From Chenopodium formosanum (taxonomy: Eukaryota; Streptophyta; Magnoliopsida; Caryophyllales; Amaranthaceae), in contig CM044874.1 in assembly GCA_024500155.1 (NCBI GenBank), forward strand, positions 71,099,795-71,163,794: 64,000 nt of DNA, given 5' to 3'. Made by a program: the position numbers and the translations under genes. The notes under the pieces were generated by a model. The model made no database searches. It was given only the letters and a program-made list of their open reading frames with translations, and was not told the DNA's origin. This document shows, piece after piece, positions 12,487 to 25,426 of the stretch (its first letter is position 1; every line of letters begins with the position of its first letter).

Positions 12487-15195
12487 TGGTGAACAAGTAT
12501 TTATTTATTTAAGTTTTTTTATTTATTTGGACCAGTCCATAGGAGGAAGCCCACTAAGCCACTAGAACACATAACTAAGAAGCCCAATTAACGTCCCTTA
12601 TATCAATATATAATCAAATAGAGCTAGCTCTAACAGACAACAGACGAAGTTACTACAGTGGCAATTTAGCAACAAGCAAAAGGGACAGCAACATATAACA
12701 ACAATAGTCTAGGTTTTTCTTAGTCTTAGCTTATAGATTTGCCTCTAATAGTCTAGATTAGTTTATACTCCTTTTTGTCCCTTTATGTTTAAACCATATG
12801 ACTCATAAATCTCTTACATAAAATGAACTCATGGTGCTAATAACAAAAGACGACAGAAAGAGTAATACGTGCTGTATATCTTTCATGTTTTGAAACCTGC
12901 TAACTTTCTCTGATTGTGTAACAACAATGATTGAGGTAATTCTCTTTTAATTTATCATTATGTCTAATTATTGTGCAGCTTGAATATCTGTTTTTATAAT
13001 TATGTTTTGGTATATGTGTTTGAGGGTGAATATACAATATCTCTATTTAGTTTATTTCGTTTTTCTAGTACAGAGTACTTCTTTTAAAGTTATTTAAAAG
13101 TAATTCTTATAAAAATTATTCAAAGTTAGAGTCTTTGTTGGTTTAAGGTAGTAACTTTAGGGGCGTACCTTTGAGCTACTTTAAATGATTCCAAGTCCTA
13201 GCGAGGTCAATTGCGCGATTGATAACAAGTTTTTGCCCAAAACTCTCACAACAATTAATATAGTGGTACAAAAGACAGGAAAAAATTGCATAACCTCATA
13301 CATAAATTTTGAAAGTTATATACAATGACAATATTAGATGAGAAATTAAACTCAACTCGTTATGTTATAACAGATGTGTGCAATGGAACGATTTTGGAAT
13401 TTACCCTCAACACAATATAAAATAAATAGCAAAACACGATAATAAAATAGACAATATTTATGAAGAATTTGGATTTCTTCCCTTCAAAAAAAAAAAAAAA
13501 TTATTTTATTAATTAAATTCCCAGTCTTCCAACAAAATAAGTTAATAACCTTCTCGGTGGTTATCCTCCTCAATAACTCATCATTATTTTCACCCTCTTA
13601 ATGATTTTCCTACTTAAAAAACCATCATGGATGATTTTCCTCCTCAATAAACCATCATTAACCCTCTTCATAATTTTCCTCTTCAATAAATCATCACAAT
13701 TTTCTAATAATTCTAAACCCTTTTATTCAGGCTAACCTAGAAACCCACATCAATTTTGATATTTTACTTGCTCCCTAAGCCTATATAATTCTAGATTGAT
13801 TATATACCTAAAAGTCTTGATACATATATCTTTTCCCAAAACCAATATCGTTGGTATTTGTCTACTTGATAAGTTTAGTTTATTTCTTAGCACAATATAC
13901 TAAAACCGTTTACGACCCCAATCTAGTTCATTTAAATCGTCTACAACATGTGCTAGAAATTCAAGCCATTTACAACCCGAGTAAATATGAATAACTGACT
14001 TGTTTCAACCCGTAACTTCGTAAGGACTTAACCTGTTATGTTTGAACCGTTTAAGACTTGTGACCCATTTATCCCGAGCCATTTACTATCTAAAAGCGTT
14101 TGAACTTGAGAAAAACTTGTGTAAACATGTATTATATCATTCTATATTATTCCATATATTAAAAAAAAAAAACAAGTTTTATTTTATTACAATTTTAATG
14201 AGTTGAACGTATTATTGGTTAAGTAAAGTTTGTTTAGTAAATGAGCCTTAAACTATTGTTCAAGTTTGTTCAATTAATGAGCGAGATTTTACTGGGCTTC
14301 CTTGCGAGTTGTTTGCAAACGTATTGACTTATTAGCATCTCTACCACTAGTTCATTACCAGATTAACCAAAGTCATTAAAACAACAATTGATTATAAATC
14401 AATCAAATATTCCTAAGCCACTTTAACTTAGTTAAATATGTTTCTAATTTGAGCCATTTGAATCAGATATATGACCTGTCTCGGTTACATCCTTACTCGA
14501 TTATAACTTGAACCAATAGGAATGTAAACATACCCAATATGTTTCAATTGAAATTGCCATGACCTCCTCAATTATGGCCCAATTTGATTTGAAACCACAC
14601 TAAAGTAACTAGACCAAATAATTTTCAAAGTTGACTCAAATCAATCAAAATAAACCTATTTCCATATGACTTGTCTTCTATCAAACCCCAATCAACCTGA
14701 TCCAAAATCAATCAGTTTTAACACCAACTCGATCCGAAATCAATCAGTTTTAACACCCTATTCAACCCGATCCAAAATTGATCACGCGTTAACACCCTAT
14801 TTTAACATACAATGACACAAAGTACCTTTAACTTTAGGGGAAAGTACCTTTTATCTTTAAGGGAAAGTACCCTCTTAACACACAAAGAAGTCACATAGTA
14901 CCTTTTCAAGTATGAAACCAAATCACACACAAGACACATTCATTGCCTAATATAGTACTTTAACCTTTAACTTGAGAACTTGTTGATAAACTAAATTAAA
15001 GCATCACTTTTTCTGTGACAGAATCAATTCCTCCAGATTTCTCTACAACATACTCAGAAGAAAATCAGAAAGATATCATCTTTAACGTCAACAAACAAAA
15101 ACCCCATTTTCCCAGAAATCTAAGGCAATAGTCAGAATTACCCATTTTATGCCCAGCTGAATTTGAAGAGAACAAGAATCATCAAATTCATAACA
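12487..15195. other. Intergenic DNA upstream of PECT1
   Basis: No gene is seen. Local features are imperfect repeats of CCTCCTCAATAAACCATCAT (about 13560-13700) and of an ATCAATCAGTTTTAACACC unit (about 14695-14810). The last 150-200 bp before 15196 are likely the PECT1 promoter and 5' leader, but no clear TATA box can be placed with confidence. Confidence 0.45.
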
Positions 15196-18100
15196 ATGGC
15201 GTCGGATTCAATTGTTGAGAATAATGGAGAAAAGAAATTGAGGTTAATTGCGAAATGTATGGTGGGAGGTGTGGCATTAGGGTTATCAATTTGGGGGATT
15301 CATGCTACTGGGTTATCGGAAACCCTAGAACTATGGGTTCGGAAGAAGAAGAAGCCAATTCGTGTTTATATGGATGGGTGTTTTGATATGATGCATTACG
15401 GCCATTGTAATGCTCTTCGTCAAGCTCGAAATCTTGGGGATCAATTAGTTGTTGGTGTTGTTAGTGATGCTGAAATCACTGCTAATAAGGGTCCTCCTGT
15501 TACTCCTCTTCATGAAAGGTGTCTCTTTTTTCTCTGATTTTATGTGAAATTCTTGTATTTTTGGGGTGTTTCAGCTGGATTTTTTGAATTATGTTTAAAT
15601 TTGTTAAATGGGTTATTTTATTTGTGATGTTTTATGCCTGTCAATGTTGTGTGTACTCAAATGAGCTAATTGAGACTTGAATTTCATATATTTGTAATAA
15701 AAACCCCAATTAGGTTGTTGCGCGAGCTAGCCAGGAAGTATTCTGGTTTGTTCTGCTGAGGCAAAGGCGGTTGTAGATGATTGATTGTTGTAGTTTTGAT
15801 GTGTAGTTACATTGACAATTTTGGAATCTAAATGATTATTAGCAAAGTTGACTATGTATGTGTTAGCATGTTTGAGAAGTTACAATTTCCAAATGACAAC
15901 TGAAGTAGATCACCATTTTGTTTATATTTGATAGTGAGATTTTTAGGGATTTTGGATATGATGTTCTTAGGTTGACTATGAGGTATTACAATTGCTAGAG
16001 ATGTTATATGTTCTCTTGGAAAAAAAAAACTTCTATATAAGGTTGTGAGGTTTCTTTTACGGAATGTCATTAAATTGTTATTGTTAGTATGAAGAGAGCG
16101 TGTGAAGTATTTATATGGAAGATATTTTTCCTTTGACCTAGAGTCTTAGGTAATAAGAAGAGCATTTACTTAAGATTGATATTTTAATTATTTAACTTTT
16201 TAAAGCTTGCAAATATTGCTGGTAATCTGGATGAAGTTATTGTTACATGTTTAACTCTAATTCTGAAAAGTTTAAGGGATATTGTCAATTGTTGCATAGC
16301 TATACTGTTAGAGATTGTGATCACAATAGCTCTTTAATATCAAACTTTTTGACAGGATGATCATGGTCCAAGCAGTAAAATGGGTGGATGAGGTCATTCC
16401 TGATGCTCCTTATGCAATTACTGAAGATTTTATGAAGAAGCTTTTTGATGAATATGATATCGACTACATTATTCATGGGGATGACCCATGCCTTCTTCCT
16501 GATGGATCTGATGCTTACGCTCTGGCAAAAAGAGCTGGCCGTTTTAAGCAGATCAAACGTACTGAAGGAGTGTCCAGTACAGACATTGTTGGTAGTAACT
16601 CTATTCTAATATTTGATTTATTTGCCCTGCATTATGCTTAATCTAATGTATAATGGTATATTTCTAGCTATTTGGCTTTTGGTTCAGTGACAATGTTCAC
16701 CTGCTGCACCTTTGCTACATAAGTTATTTGTTAAGTAGCTTCAGACTCATGCATATGGTTTTCATTTGGTACTGTAACTTATGTGTTTTTCTGATACATT
16801 TAGTGTCCCTGTGCAGGACGTATGCTTCTTTGTGTTAGAGAAAGGTCTTCTAATGAAAAATCCAATCACTCTTCCCTCCAGAGACAGTTCAGCCATGGCC
16901 ATAGCCAAAAGTTTGATGACCGTAGTGGAACTCGTATCTCGCACTTTCTTCCAACATCTCGCAGAATTGTTCAGTTTTCAAATGGAAAGGTACCTAATAT
17001 CCCCTGTAAACAACTAGAGTATTGACTTTCGGAATGGGTTTTTTCCTTTTTTTTCAATCTTTACATACAAGATTGTTACATTTGTTAATTTGAATCCTCA
17101 AATTTCATTAAATTAGGATATTTCTGTAAGAGTTGGAAATATGATTAGTTTGCTATCTTTGGAAATGATAAATCATCATTATGGACAACTATACATTGAC
17201 TATTAGGTGATACAAAGTATTAGATATGTTAAGACCACTCGAAAAATAAATCAATTCAGGATATCTTGTGTCATTGTGGTCTAGAAACAGTTTTATTATA
17301 TTTTAATTTTTAAGTGTGTGATGAAGGTATCATACTGGATATAAACTCTAATCACATGAGGCTACACATTCCAATCTCACAAAGTCTGTCTTAGAATTAT
17401 TGCAGACATATAACAAATCAGTGTAAGAAACAGAAAACCCATTACCCCTTGAGTACTTCAAGCAAGAACATTGTTATTTTGTTCTTCTGTATATCCTGGT
17501 GTGTGAAATGGGTGTGGAAATAATTTTTCAATTGTGGTTTGTCATGGGTTCTTACTCCTAGTATTTTGGGTTTTAGTCTGTGAATTATTTTTCTTATATA
17601 CGCTTAACAGCCTTGACTTATATAACAACATATAACTTCTGACAGAAAAAGATAGGTGGGAGCTAACATAATGATAGTCACTTTGCAGTTATGCTGTAGT
17701 CCTAGTTTCATAGTGAAATTGATAGGTTTATGCTTAGTGAGTAAAAAATTTAAACACCTCACCTCCTATTTTGGATATATTTTATTGTTCTTGTTGCTCT
17801 CTTCTGCTTGAAAAAAAGGATACTAACTTTGAATAAAGCAAAAGCACTAATCCTCAGTTCTTCACTACTTACCCTTCCTATGCAATTAGACTTTTGGAGA
17901 GTTAAGTCCACTTGGCATCCCCTAGGGTTTAATAGTCAGTAATCAGATCTTAGTTCTATTAGATTTAGACACTAGGAGATGGCTAAGGTCTATGTCAGTC
18001 TGATCATTCCATATTGTGCACCATGGCCATTAGAAATGTGAAAAGAATTTTGATTCCATCAAGCAAACATATATGGAAATTTATGGGGTTAGGGAGAAGG

Positions 18101-21100
18101 GGGGTGAGATCACTGGGGTGAGGTAGGGAGTGAGCTAGCTAGGTAATATTGAGCAAAAGAAGCAGAGCAGATTCTTTGAAATTTTTAGTACTTTTTATTT
18201 TTTATTTTTATCTCCCCTATGGCCCTACGAAATTCAAGTATTGGAGGTAACAAATTGATGAATTGCTTTGCTGTTCTGTTGATGAAGACTTTCAGATTAT
18301 AAGTGAGAGAGCACAGGGGGAGGATAAAAAGGATAGAACTAATGAGGAGAGGAGGTAATATTGAGCAAGAGAACATAGCATATTTTTAAAGATTTTGGTA
18401 CTTCCTTGATCTCCCCTAGGGCCCTATGAAATTGGAGTATTGGTACTAACAAATTGCTGAATTGCTTTGCTGCCCTGGTAATGATGACTTTCAGATTGTA
18501 AGTGAGAGAAAACAGAGGGAGAAAGAAAGGATATAACAAATGAAAGGAGGTGAATTAAAAATGCGAAATTTATCCAAAAATTTGTATAGAGATATTGCTA
18601 TGCTATTATGGGAAAATTAGATAATTCATCTCAAAGTGAGATTAACAATCAAATTATTTGCTATTGTTGCACTAGTGCTATCACCATTGTGTTGTATCCA
18701 ACTTGCTGACTATCGCAATCACAATCTTTTATATAGTATATCTAATTAATTATGCACAGTATCAATAATTAGAGAGTGAGCATTTCTACAGGAAATAGAA
18801 ATGTATAGGACCAGTCATTTGGGGGAATTAAAATCCTGTATGTGGTGATTGAATCATCCCTCCAATTCTCACAACAGCTTTCAGTATTTTTTATGGCAAT
18901 CAACTAAGTTTCAATACTTTACTACTCTAGTAGAGAAATCTATGGGGCTAAGATGAGCCAGAGTGCGAGCCACTTCATTAACTTCCCTAAATACTTGTTG
19001 AAAATAAAGCTTTAATGTACTTGCAAGGTATTTCACAGAATTGAGGATGACATGATGGGTGTCTCATTTAGTCAGACATTCAAGGATAAGATTGGAAATG
19101 AAGCTACTCAAGTAAAGTGGTCACAGCTGTATAGAGAAAGTGAATATACACCTACAATGCTTTGGGAATAGAGGTGGTAAATCCTTCAGTGCATTGCCCG
19201 AAGATCTAAGCCTCCTAGGGGATTAGAGGTTTAATGCGAAGTGAGAAACATGCGGCAATAAACGTGGGTGACAGTGTGAGGATAACCTTTTAGTTTTTGA
19301 TTGTTAATGCTACATGCCTATGACATAGTATAATCAAAGAAGAACTTGCATGTGATCTAGCTGAGCAGGGATCGGTTAATTGGTTCAGTTGGTTAAAAGA
19401 GCCTCTTAAATGTAGATGAGTATGCTTGGGCCTTTTTTTCTCTCCATTTATTTAAAGCTCAGGTTTTTACACAAGTTAACTAGCTCAGAAAGCCCAAGTA
19501 AGTTCTGTACTTCTGCTCAGGGCATATAACTGAATATTTTAATTTCAGATCAGCTCAATCTAGGGCTAATAAATTTCGATATGTATATCTTAGGGCTTCT
19601 AAGTTCAGGTAAGTTCAATTCAGGGGGTTATATGTTACAGTGTGCTCAATGTAGTACTTGAGCTCAGTTAGATTCCAGGGTTTGTAGATAAAAAGTGTTG
19701 GGCCATGAACCATGAAAAAAAGACAACAAGAGGGAGGGAGGGAAAACTGAAGAAGCATCTTATGCCAATAATTTGGTATAAACAGTTATGTCACTGTATC
19801 TTGCACAGGCATCCTTGAATTTGTGTGCAGCTATGCTAAGAGTTTTGAAATCTTAAATCTAGAAAGAGATTAACACTTTGTTTGGATAAAAAGAAATGGA
19901 AGGAAAAGAAGAGAAGAGAAAGGGAGAGGGACAAATTCTCTTGTTTGGGTAAAGGATTGGGGGAAGGAAGGGAAAGGAGAGGGAGGGATCCATTTTCCCT
20001 CTCTTTTTAATAAGCATAATCCCTCCAAAATTGGAGAGATTTGGAGGGAAAATGGAGCTCACCTCCCCCTTCTTTTCTTTTCCCCTCCCCTTTCCTTTCC
20101 TTCCTTCTTTGCTATCCAAACAAAGCGTAAAAGACTGAAGCATTTTTGCACTTCTTGCAAACTAGGTATATACCATATATAATTAGAGAGCATAATTTCA
20201 CTGACAGTCTGAATTAAATTGTATGATCTGCTTGATATCATGCGTGAATTGTGCAGTCTTTATGATACGTGATATATTGTTTCTCCTTCTATTTGCAGGG
20301 CCCTAAACCAGATTCACGTATTGTTTATATTGATGGTGCTTTTGATCTTTTCCATGCAGGGCATGTGGAGGTATGCTGGTGTTCTCTTCCTTAATGCTTT
20401 ATGGCATAATTTTTCTTGTTTTCCATCTTTGCACCTTCTTATGCCCACATGCTGTCGCTTCTCCCCCCTCTCTTTCTGTTAGAGGGATAAAATATTACTT
20501 TCTAAGTGGCCTTGCCGGCCTTTATCTATTGTATGTTAAGGCGCATAGAGTTTTCAAGCTTCTATGTTCAACTGAATCTGCTTATTGTATCTTATGACAT
20601 ACAGAGTATAACTTATGAGACTCATATGTGCTATTGGATTTGGCTGTTTCACCTTATAAAGCCTTTGCAACTCTAGTTCAATTTAGCTAGTTTAGTTCCA
20701 CATCTGATTCAAATAAGTCATAAATGAACTGATCTGATCCAAAATACATGTAAAGTTGAATATTGCCAGAGCACATTGTTATTCTTGTTTGCATTGTTTA
20801 GTTTATTGTTGTATATCTATGAAATTTATATGCTAACTTCAATTGCGATGTTCTTTTGACTCATAGATATTACGGCTTGCTCGGGAATTAGGAGATTTCC
20901 TTCTTGTTGGGATCCATACTGACCAGACTGTCAGGTTATAATCTATGCCCTTCTCGTGTAATAATTCCAGGACAGTGTTCGCTTCAATATTGATTTCATT
21001 AGTAGTATCTGTTGTTATATAGCATAGATTGTAATTGCCTTTATAAACAATAATTATCTCTTTGCCCTAAAGTTGTAGTCCTTTTTTCCTTCTTTGCATG

Positions 21101-23229
21101 TCATATGACCTTGTTCACACCCTCAAGTACATTTATAAAATCTTTCCGGTATCCTTCAACACCACTTTTGACTTGATTGAAATAAATAAATGGTTGGGGA
21201 GAATTTATGTGTCTTGAGCTATGTAGTGATACCTGATACGTTACCTAAAACTTCAATTTCCCTCAAAGGAATTAATTTTGGATGATGGAGTTAGTAGAAA
21301 TTAATTTATACTTCGTATTTGTTTAGGAATAATGTTAGCCTTTTGTCTTGTTTTCTGTAGTTTTCTTTATTTATTTATATACGTATATGTTGTCTTCCGT
21401 AGTGGCTTGATATACCTCCTACTCTACCCCCCAGTATTATTCTCCTACCAATGTCTCCGTCCACTACACTTCCTCTTTCACCTACTGAGGTTAGGATGTG
21501 TGATGAAGGTGGTGTGGGTATGCCTACCTGAACTTTATGAGTTTGATATAAGTGTTTTTATCTATTTTCCCCTTTCCTCCTCTCTCTTTCTCTCAAGGTT
21601 CAAGAAACTTTGTTTTAATGTGTTAATTTGCTGTATGTAACTTTGTACAGTGCTAAACGAGGAAGTCATCAACCAATAATGAATCTTCATGAAAGAAGCC
21701 TAAGTGTCTTGGCATGTCGCTATGTAGACGAGGTCATCATTGGTGCTCCTTGGGAAGTGTCTAAAGATACGGTTAGTTTTCTTTTCCATTTGGTAGCTTG
21801 TGGTTTCTCTTTTCACTTGTTGATAGTGCCCCCTTTCATTATACAAACTTTGTGAATTTACAGAGGAGTAATAGTAAAAAAAGTTTTGCTCTAGCCAATA
21901 TTGAAGATATTGTGCTCGATCTTTCTGTTTGTTCAGCTTTGTTGACATTTATGCCAATATAAATTTCTCTTGGCTTCCCTCTCTCCCGGGTGGCTCCATT
22001 ATGAATGACTCCACTCTCTCACATTCTGTTTATCCATTTGAATCCTTGGAAAAGAGGCAAACATGGAAATCTTTTGCTGAAATTGTTATTATTTATCAGA
22101 CTTACTAAGCTGCATGATATATATGTTTAAATATCATTATGATTGTATCATGAATTGAAGGTGTTACATCTAACATAGAACAGTACAGAGAAATTGATTT
22201 TTGCAGGCCCCAATAGAATGAGGGATAATTAGTATAAATTAGCCTAAATGGTCGTACTATCACTTGAAAACATAACAATGGAGTGAATGGACATAGGATT
22301 TTATTCTATTGACATTCCCTTGGATATTTGATTATTGAGCATCTTGTTAAGGTGCAAAGTAATGCTCCCTTTTTCTTTCTTCAAGGATTTTGTGCCTGTT
22401 CTATTTATCTTTTGTTTATTTTAATTAATAACAAATGGTTCATTTGCTTAATTGCTTTATTTATTTATTTTTTTTCCCTTCATATTTTTATTAATTTGCT
22501 CCATTCTCTTTTTACCCAAAACTCCTACTTTGCAATTTTTTTTTTTACTCTGTAATATAGAAAAATAATTGTTTTTGTTTTTGACATTAATCAAAACATA
22601 CTCTATCTTACTACATCATTAGCATATTTGTTTATTTTACTTGTTTGTTGCTGGTGTAGATTACAACTTTCAATATCTCATTGGTGGTACATGGAACTGT
22701 AGCTGAGAGTGATGACTTCCAGCAGGCAAATTATCCTTCATTTTTTTTTGTCGCTTCAGTGTATTATCTGATCTCTGCTTGATATTAAAAAGCACGAATT
22801 GTATTTTACAGGAAGAAGACAACCCTTATGCTGTCCCTATAAGTATGGGCATCTTCAAAGTTATAGAAAGTCCATTGGACATAACGACTACAACAATTAT
22901 TAAAAGAATTGTTGCTAATCATGAAGCTTATCAGGTGTGCATTTCTCATTCCCGTCAGCTGTTTCTTCTTTTTGTATTCATCTGAAAGTTAATCTAGGTT
23001 TTTCTCTACTTAGACACCTTTATACATCCACCAAATAATGGCATTTGTGCACCTATTTTATTTTTAATAAAAAGAAAGGGGGGTTCTCTTTTGTTGGATT
23101 ATCTGATTTATCTTGTTGAGTTGCTATCTGATCTATTCTTCCTGATGTTTTTTGCAGAAACGGAATGAGAAGAAAGCAGCGAGTGAGCGAAAGTATTATG
23201 AAGAGAAGACTTTTGTGTCTGGTGACTAA
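15196..23229 (+). CDS. PECT1: Ethanolamine-phosphate cytidylyltransferase
   Basis: Converts CTP and phosphoethanolamine to CDP-ethanolamine, the controlling step of the Kennedy route to phosphatidylethanolamine; the Arabidopsis enzyme sits at the mitochondrial periphery. Exons: 15196-15518, 16356-16591, 16817-16989, 20299-20370, 20867-20934, 21651-21771, 22660-22725, 22812-22934, 23158-23229. They join in frame to 417 residues (Arabidopsis about 421). An N-terminal hydrophobic segment (about residues 17-40) is a candidate membrane anchor. Two cytidylyltransferase folds follow, with HxGH motifs at 67-70 (HYGH) and 263-266 (HAGH); RTEGVSSTDIVGR closes the first. The start is the ATG in AACAATGGCG; an upstream in-frame TTG is not needed. 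The intron after exon 7 begins GC (CAG|GCAAAT), giving DFQQ-EEDNPY in register with the family. Intron 3 is 3.3 kb and holds a MITE and a tandem duplication. Confidence 0.96.
18140..18545. repeat. Two-copy tandem duplication, about 205 bp, in PECT1 intron 3
   Basis: Two similar units follow each other, each containing GGTAATATTGAGCAA, a TCTCCCCTA.GGCCCTA segment, ATTGCTTTGCTG and GACTTTCAGATT.TAAGTGAGAG. They differ at roughly one base in eight to ten by eye. Minus-strand frames in both copies give similar peptides only because the DNA is duplicated. Confidence 0.75.
19874..20127. mobile_element. MITE with TAA target duplication in PECT1 intron 3
   Basis: The ends CACTTTGTTTGGATA and TATCCAAACAAAGCG are inverted copies. 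TAA flanks both sides, as in PIF/Harbinger (Tourist-like) elements. The interior is purine-rich on the left and pyrimidine-rich on the right, so the whole 254 bp can fold on itself. It ends 171 bp before exon 4. Confidence 0.65.
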
Positions 23230-23238
23230 ATCTATTTA

Positions 23239-23328
23239 CTACCTCCGTTACATATTAGTTGCAACTTTGGGTATTATTTGTGAGAGATAAAATATTCCAA
23301 AGTTACAACTAATATGTAACGGAGGTAG
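23239..23328. mobile_element. 90-bp Stowaway-like MITE in the PECT1 3' end
   Basis: A near-perfect inverted repeat: 32 bases starting CTACCTCCGTTACATATT pair with the right arm with one mismatch, around a loop of about 26 bases. TA flanks both ends. It begins 9 bp after the PECT1 stop codon, so it should lie in the 3' UTR and fold into a long hairpin in the transcript. Confidence 0.8.
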
Positions 23329-25000
23329 TAGAAATTACGGATAGGTAAGAATTTTTGCTTTGGTTCATCTTTTAGTCGAGTATGAGTTGGAATGGCTAGT
23401 AGGCATAGTGTTTTTTTACATGCATATCGAGTATATCACATTGCTGACTAAAATTTTCTGGCCATAACTTCTGTAGGCTGCAACGTTGGTGTTTGTTCAG
23501 CATCATTTTTGGGTATTGATATATCTTGCGAATGGAAATAAGATGATGGAAACTGCAGTAAAAGGAGAAAGGGCAATACAGAAAGCTCTTGGATTGCATT
23601 TTCGAGGTTCTGCGGTTGCATAAAAAAAACAGTATAGGGATAGAAAATGGATTACTGCTTCTTGATGATAGGCAAGATTATTAGATAGTCATATACATGT
23701 GTAATCTTTTCAGTTTTGTGATTACCTTATTTATTTAATTAATTAATTTTTAATGGACAAATTTTGGGTAATATGGTCCAACACTCCAACCATCCACCTG
23801 AAAAAAAAGTAGGGTTATGAACTTATGATTATATAAATCACAATTTTAATTCACTTCGTAAATTTTATGTTGGGAAAGGAATGATTGTGTGCGCGTAGCA
23901 GTTAGTCAGTTACAACTACGAGAGGAGCCAACGACAGAAAAACGAGTTAGAGACTCTGGAATTGTGGGTGTTTTAAAATGAGGAGTGGAACAATATGTAT
24001 ATAGGCCTTCCTGGGAAAAGTTCTGTTTTCTCTTAAAGTGTAAAATTGATCCCCATGGTTTCTGGAATAAATAGTCAAAAGAGCCACATCCAATGATCCA
24101 ATTGATATGCTAGACTGGGGATTTAAAGTCTTTTCAAATTGTAAGTCACAAGTCAGAGATATATGCGTAATTTGTAGCAAACTTCATTGGATGGCTTTTA
24201 ACCGACTTTAATCTTCATCTTCCTTCTCCTTCCTCACACCCACCTTCATCTCCTTCTTCCCACTCATCTTCAAGCTACTCCAATTTCGACATCACTAACA
24301 CCAACGAAAGTTTCGCTGTCGAATTAAACGAAAGCCCTAAAAACAAATTGAAAATAGCTAGTTTTAATAAATACAATAGTCATTTATAGCCAAAGCTGTA
24401 GATTGTAATGATTTAGGTTTGGGAATTGGGAATGAATTTAATTTCACTGCTTATTATTAGGTGGGAGTTCTTGTTGTGGAAAGATGTATACTTGTGTGGT
24501 TGGGGAAAGATGTAATTTAGTCTTTAGATATCTTCAAGCTATTTGGGTTCATTTTAGTGTGTGTTTGGTTTTGGGAGTCGATTTTGGCGAGTTGATGTTT
24601 GTTTTCGGAGGATCATCTTGGTATAATCTTCAATCTAGGTTAGTAATAGATGAACATTTCATTGCTACCAAGTCACTTGGAGGAGTGACTCAAGTTTGTT
24701 TGCCAAACCTTTAACCTCTTGATCCTTATTACCTGTAGTTTTAGCCTTTTAGTGTCCTTTTGAAATCTTTACTACTTCGTATTTGTACCCAAGACAGTAT
24801 TTTCTTTGTCCTCACGGTCAATCCTCAAGTTCAATTGATAATGGGATTCAATAGTTTTATTTATTTATTTTAGAAATCTTTAAATTGTTATTGTTGTAAT
24901 AATGGAGCTACTAAAGTTCGGGGTTTAATGAACTTATTCAGTAGTTTGTAATACTTAATATTTTCCCCATCACAATTTTGAAAGCAGATCAAAACCCTTA
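23329..25000. other. PECT1 3' flank and intergenic DNA
   Basis: Probable polyadenylation region just after the MITE. No gene is recognised further on. A T/C-rich stretch lies at about 24200-24290. The 76-codon frame at 24484-24714 has no known motif. Confidence 0.4.
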
Positions 25001-25107
25001 GGGTCTGTTCTCATTGATTAAATTCAGCTGAATTGAATTGAATATTTTATAAGAGAAGGAAATTAGGAGCTGAGCTGAACTGAATTTCAACGTATGAGAA
25101 TAGACCC
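25001..25107. mobile_element. Tourist-like MITE, TTA target
   Basis: The ends GGGTCTGTTCTCAT and its inverted copy (one mismatch) are flanked by TTA on both sides, typical of PIF/Harbinger MITEs. The interior has ATTCAGCTGAATTGAATT and GAGCTGAACTGAATTTCAAC. A longer relative lies at 41026-41509. Confidence 0.75.
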
Positions 25108-25426
25108 TTAGTCATAATTAAGTCTCCTTAAACTTAGCAATTAGTAGCCTTGCAAAACAAATTTTTATACACGAGTCCTTACTGAATATACTTAATCAAC
25201 TAAACAGTAGATAAAAGTTCTCATTTCCACAACTAGAAGTCCCACAAGGAGAGACAAAAAGAACGCTTTTTTGAACCTATTGTGACACTGAAATTACATA
25301 TAGACTATTGCGAGCGCGACACTACAAATACTGATAGACAGCAAGCATGACCATGCTGAACAAATTGCTTGCAAACAACCAGGTTATTAGCCAGCGCAGG
25401 TCCTCTTCAGTCCATATTCACGCAGT
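25108..25426 (-). other. Probable 3' UTR region of the MORF2-like gene
   Basis: AT-rich sequence directly downstream (minus-strand sense) of the stop codon at 25427. No other feature is seen. Confidence 0.35.

Noticed and set aside
15163..15195. N-terminal extension of PECT1 starting at a TTG
   Set aside because: The ATG at 15196 has good plant context and gives a product of normal length.
4319..23229. Lipid biosynthesis gene cluster (IPCS plus PECT1)
   Set aside because: The genes act in different branches, are 7 kb apart with independent promoters, and nothing else nearby is lipid-related.
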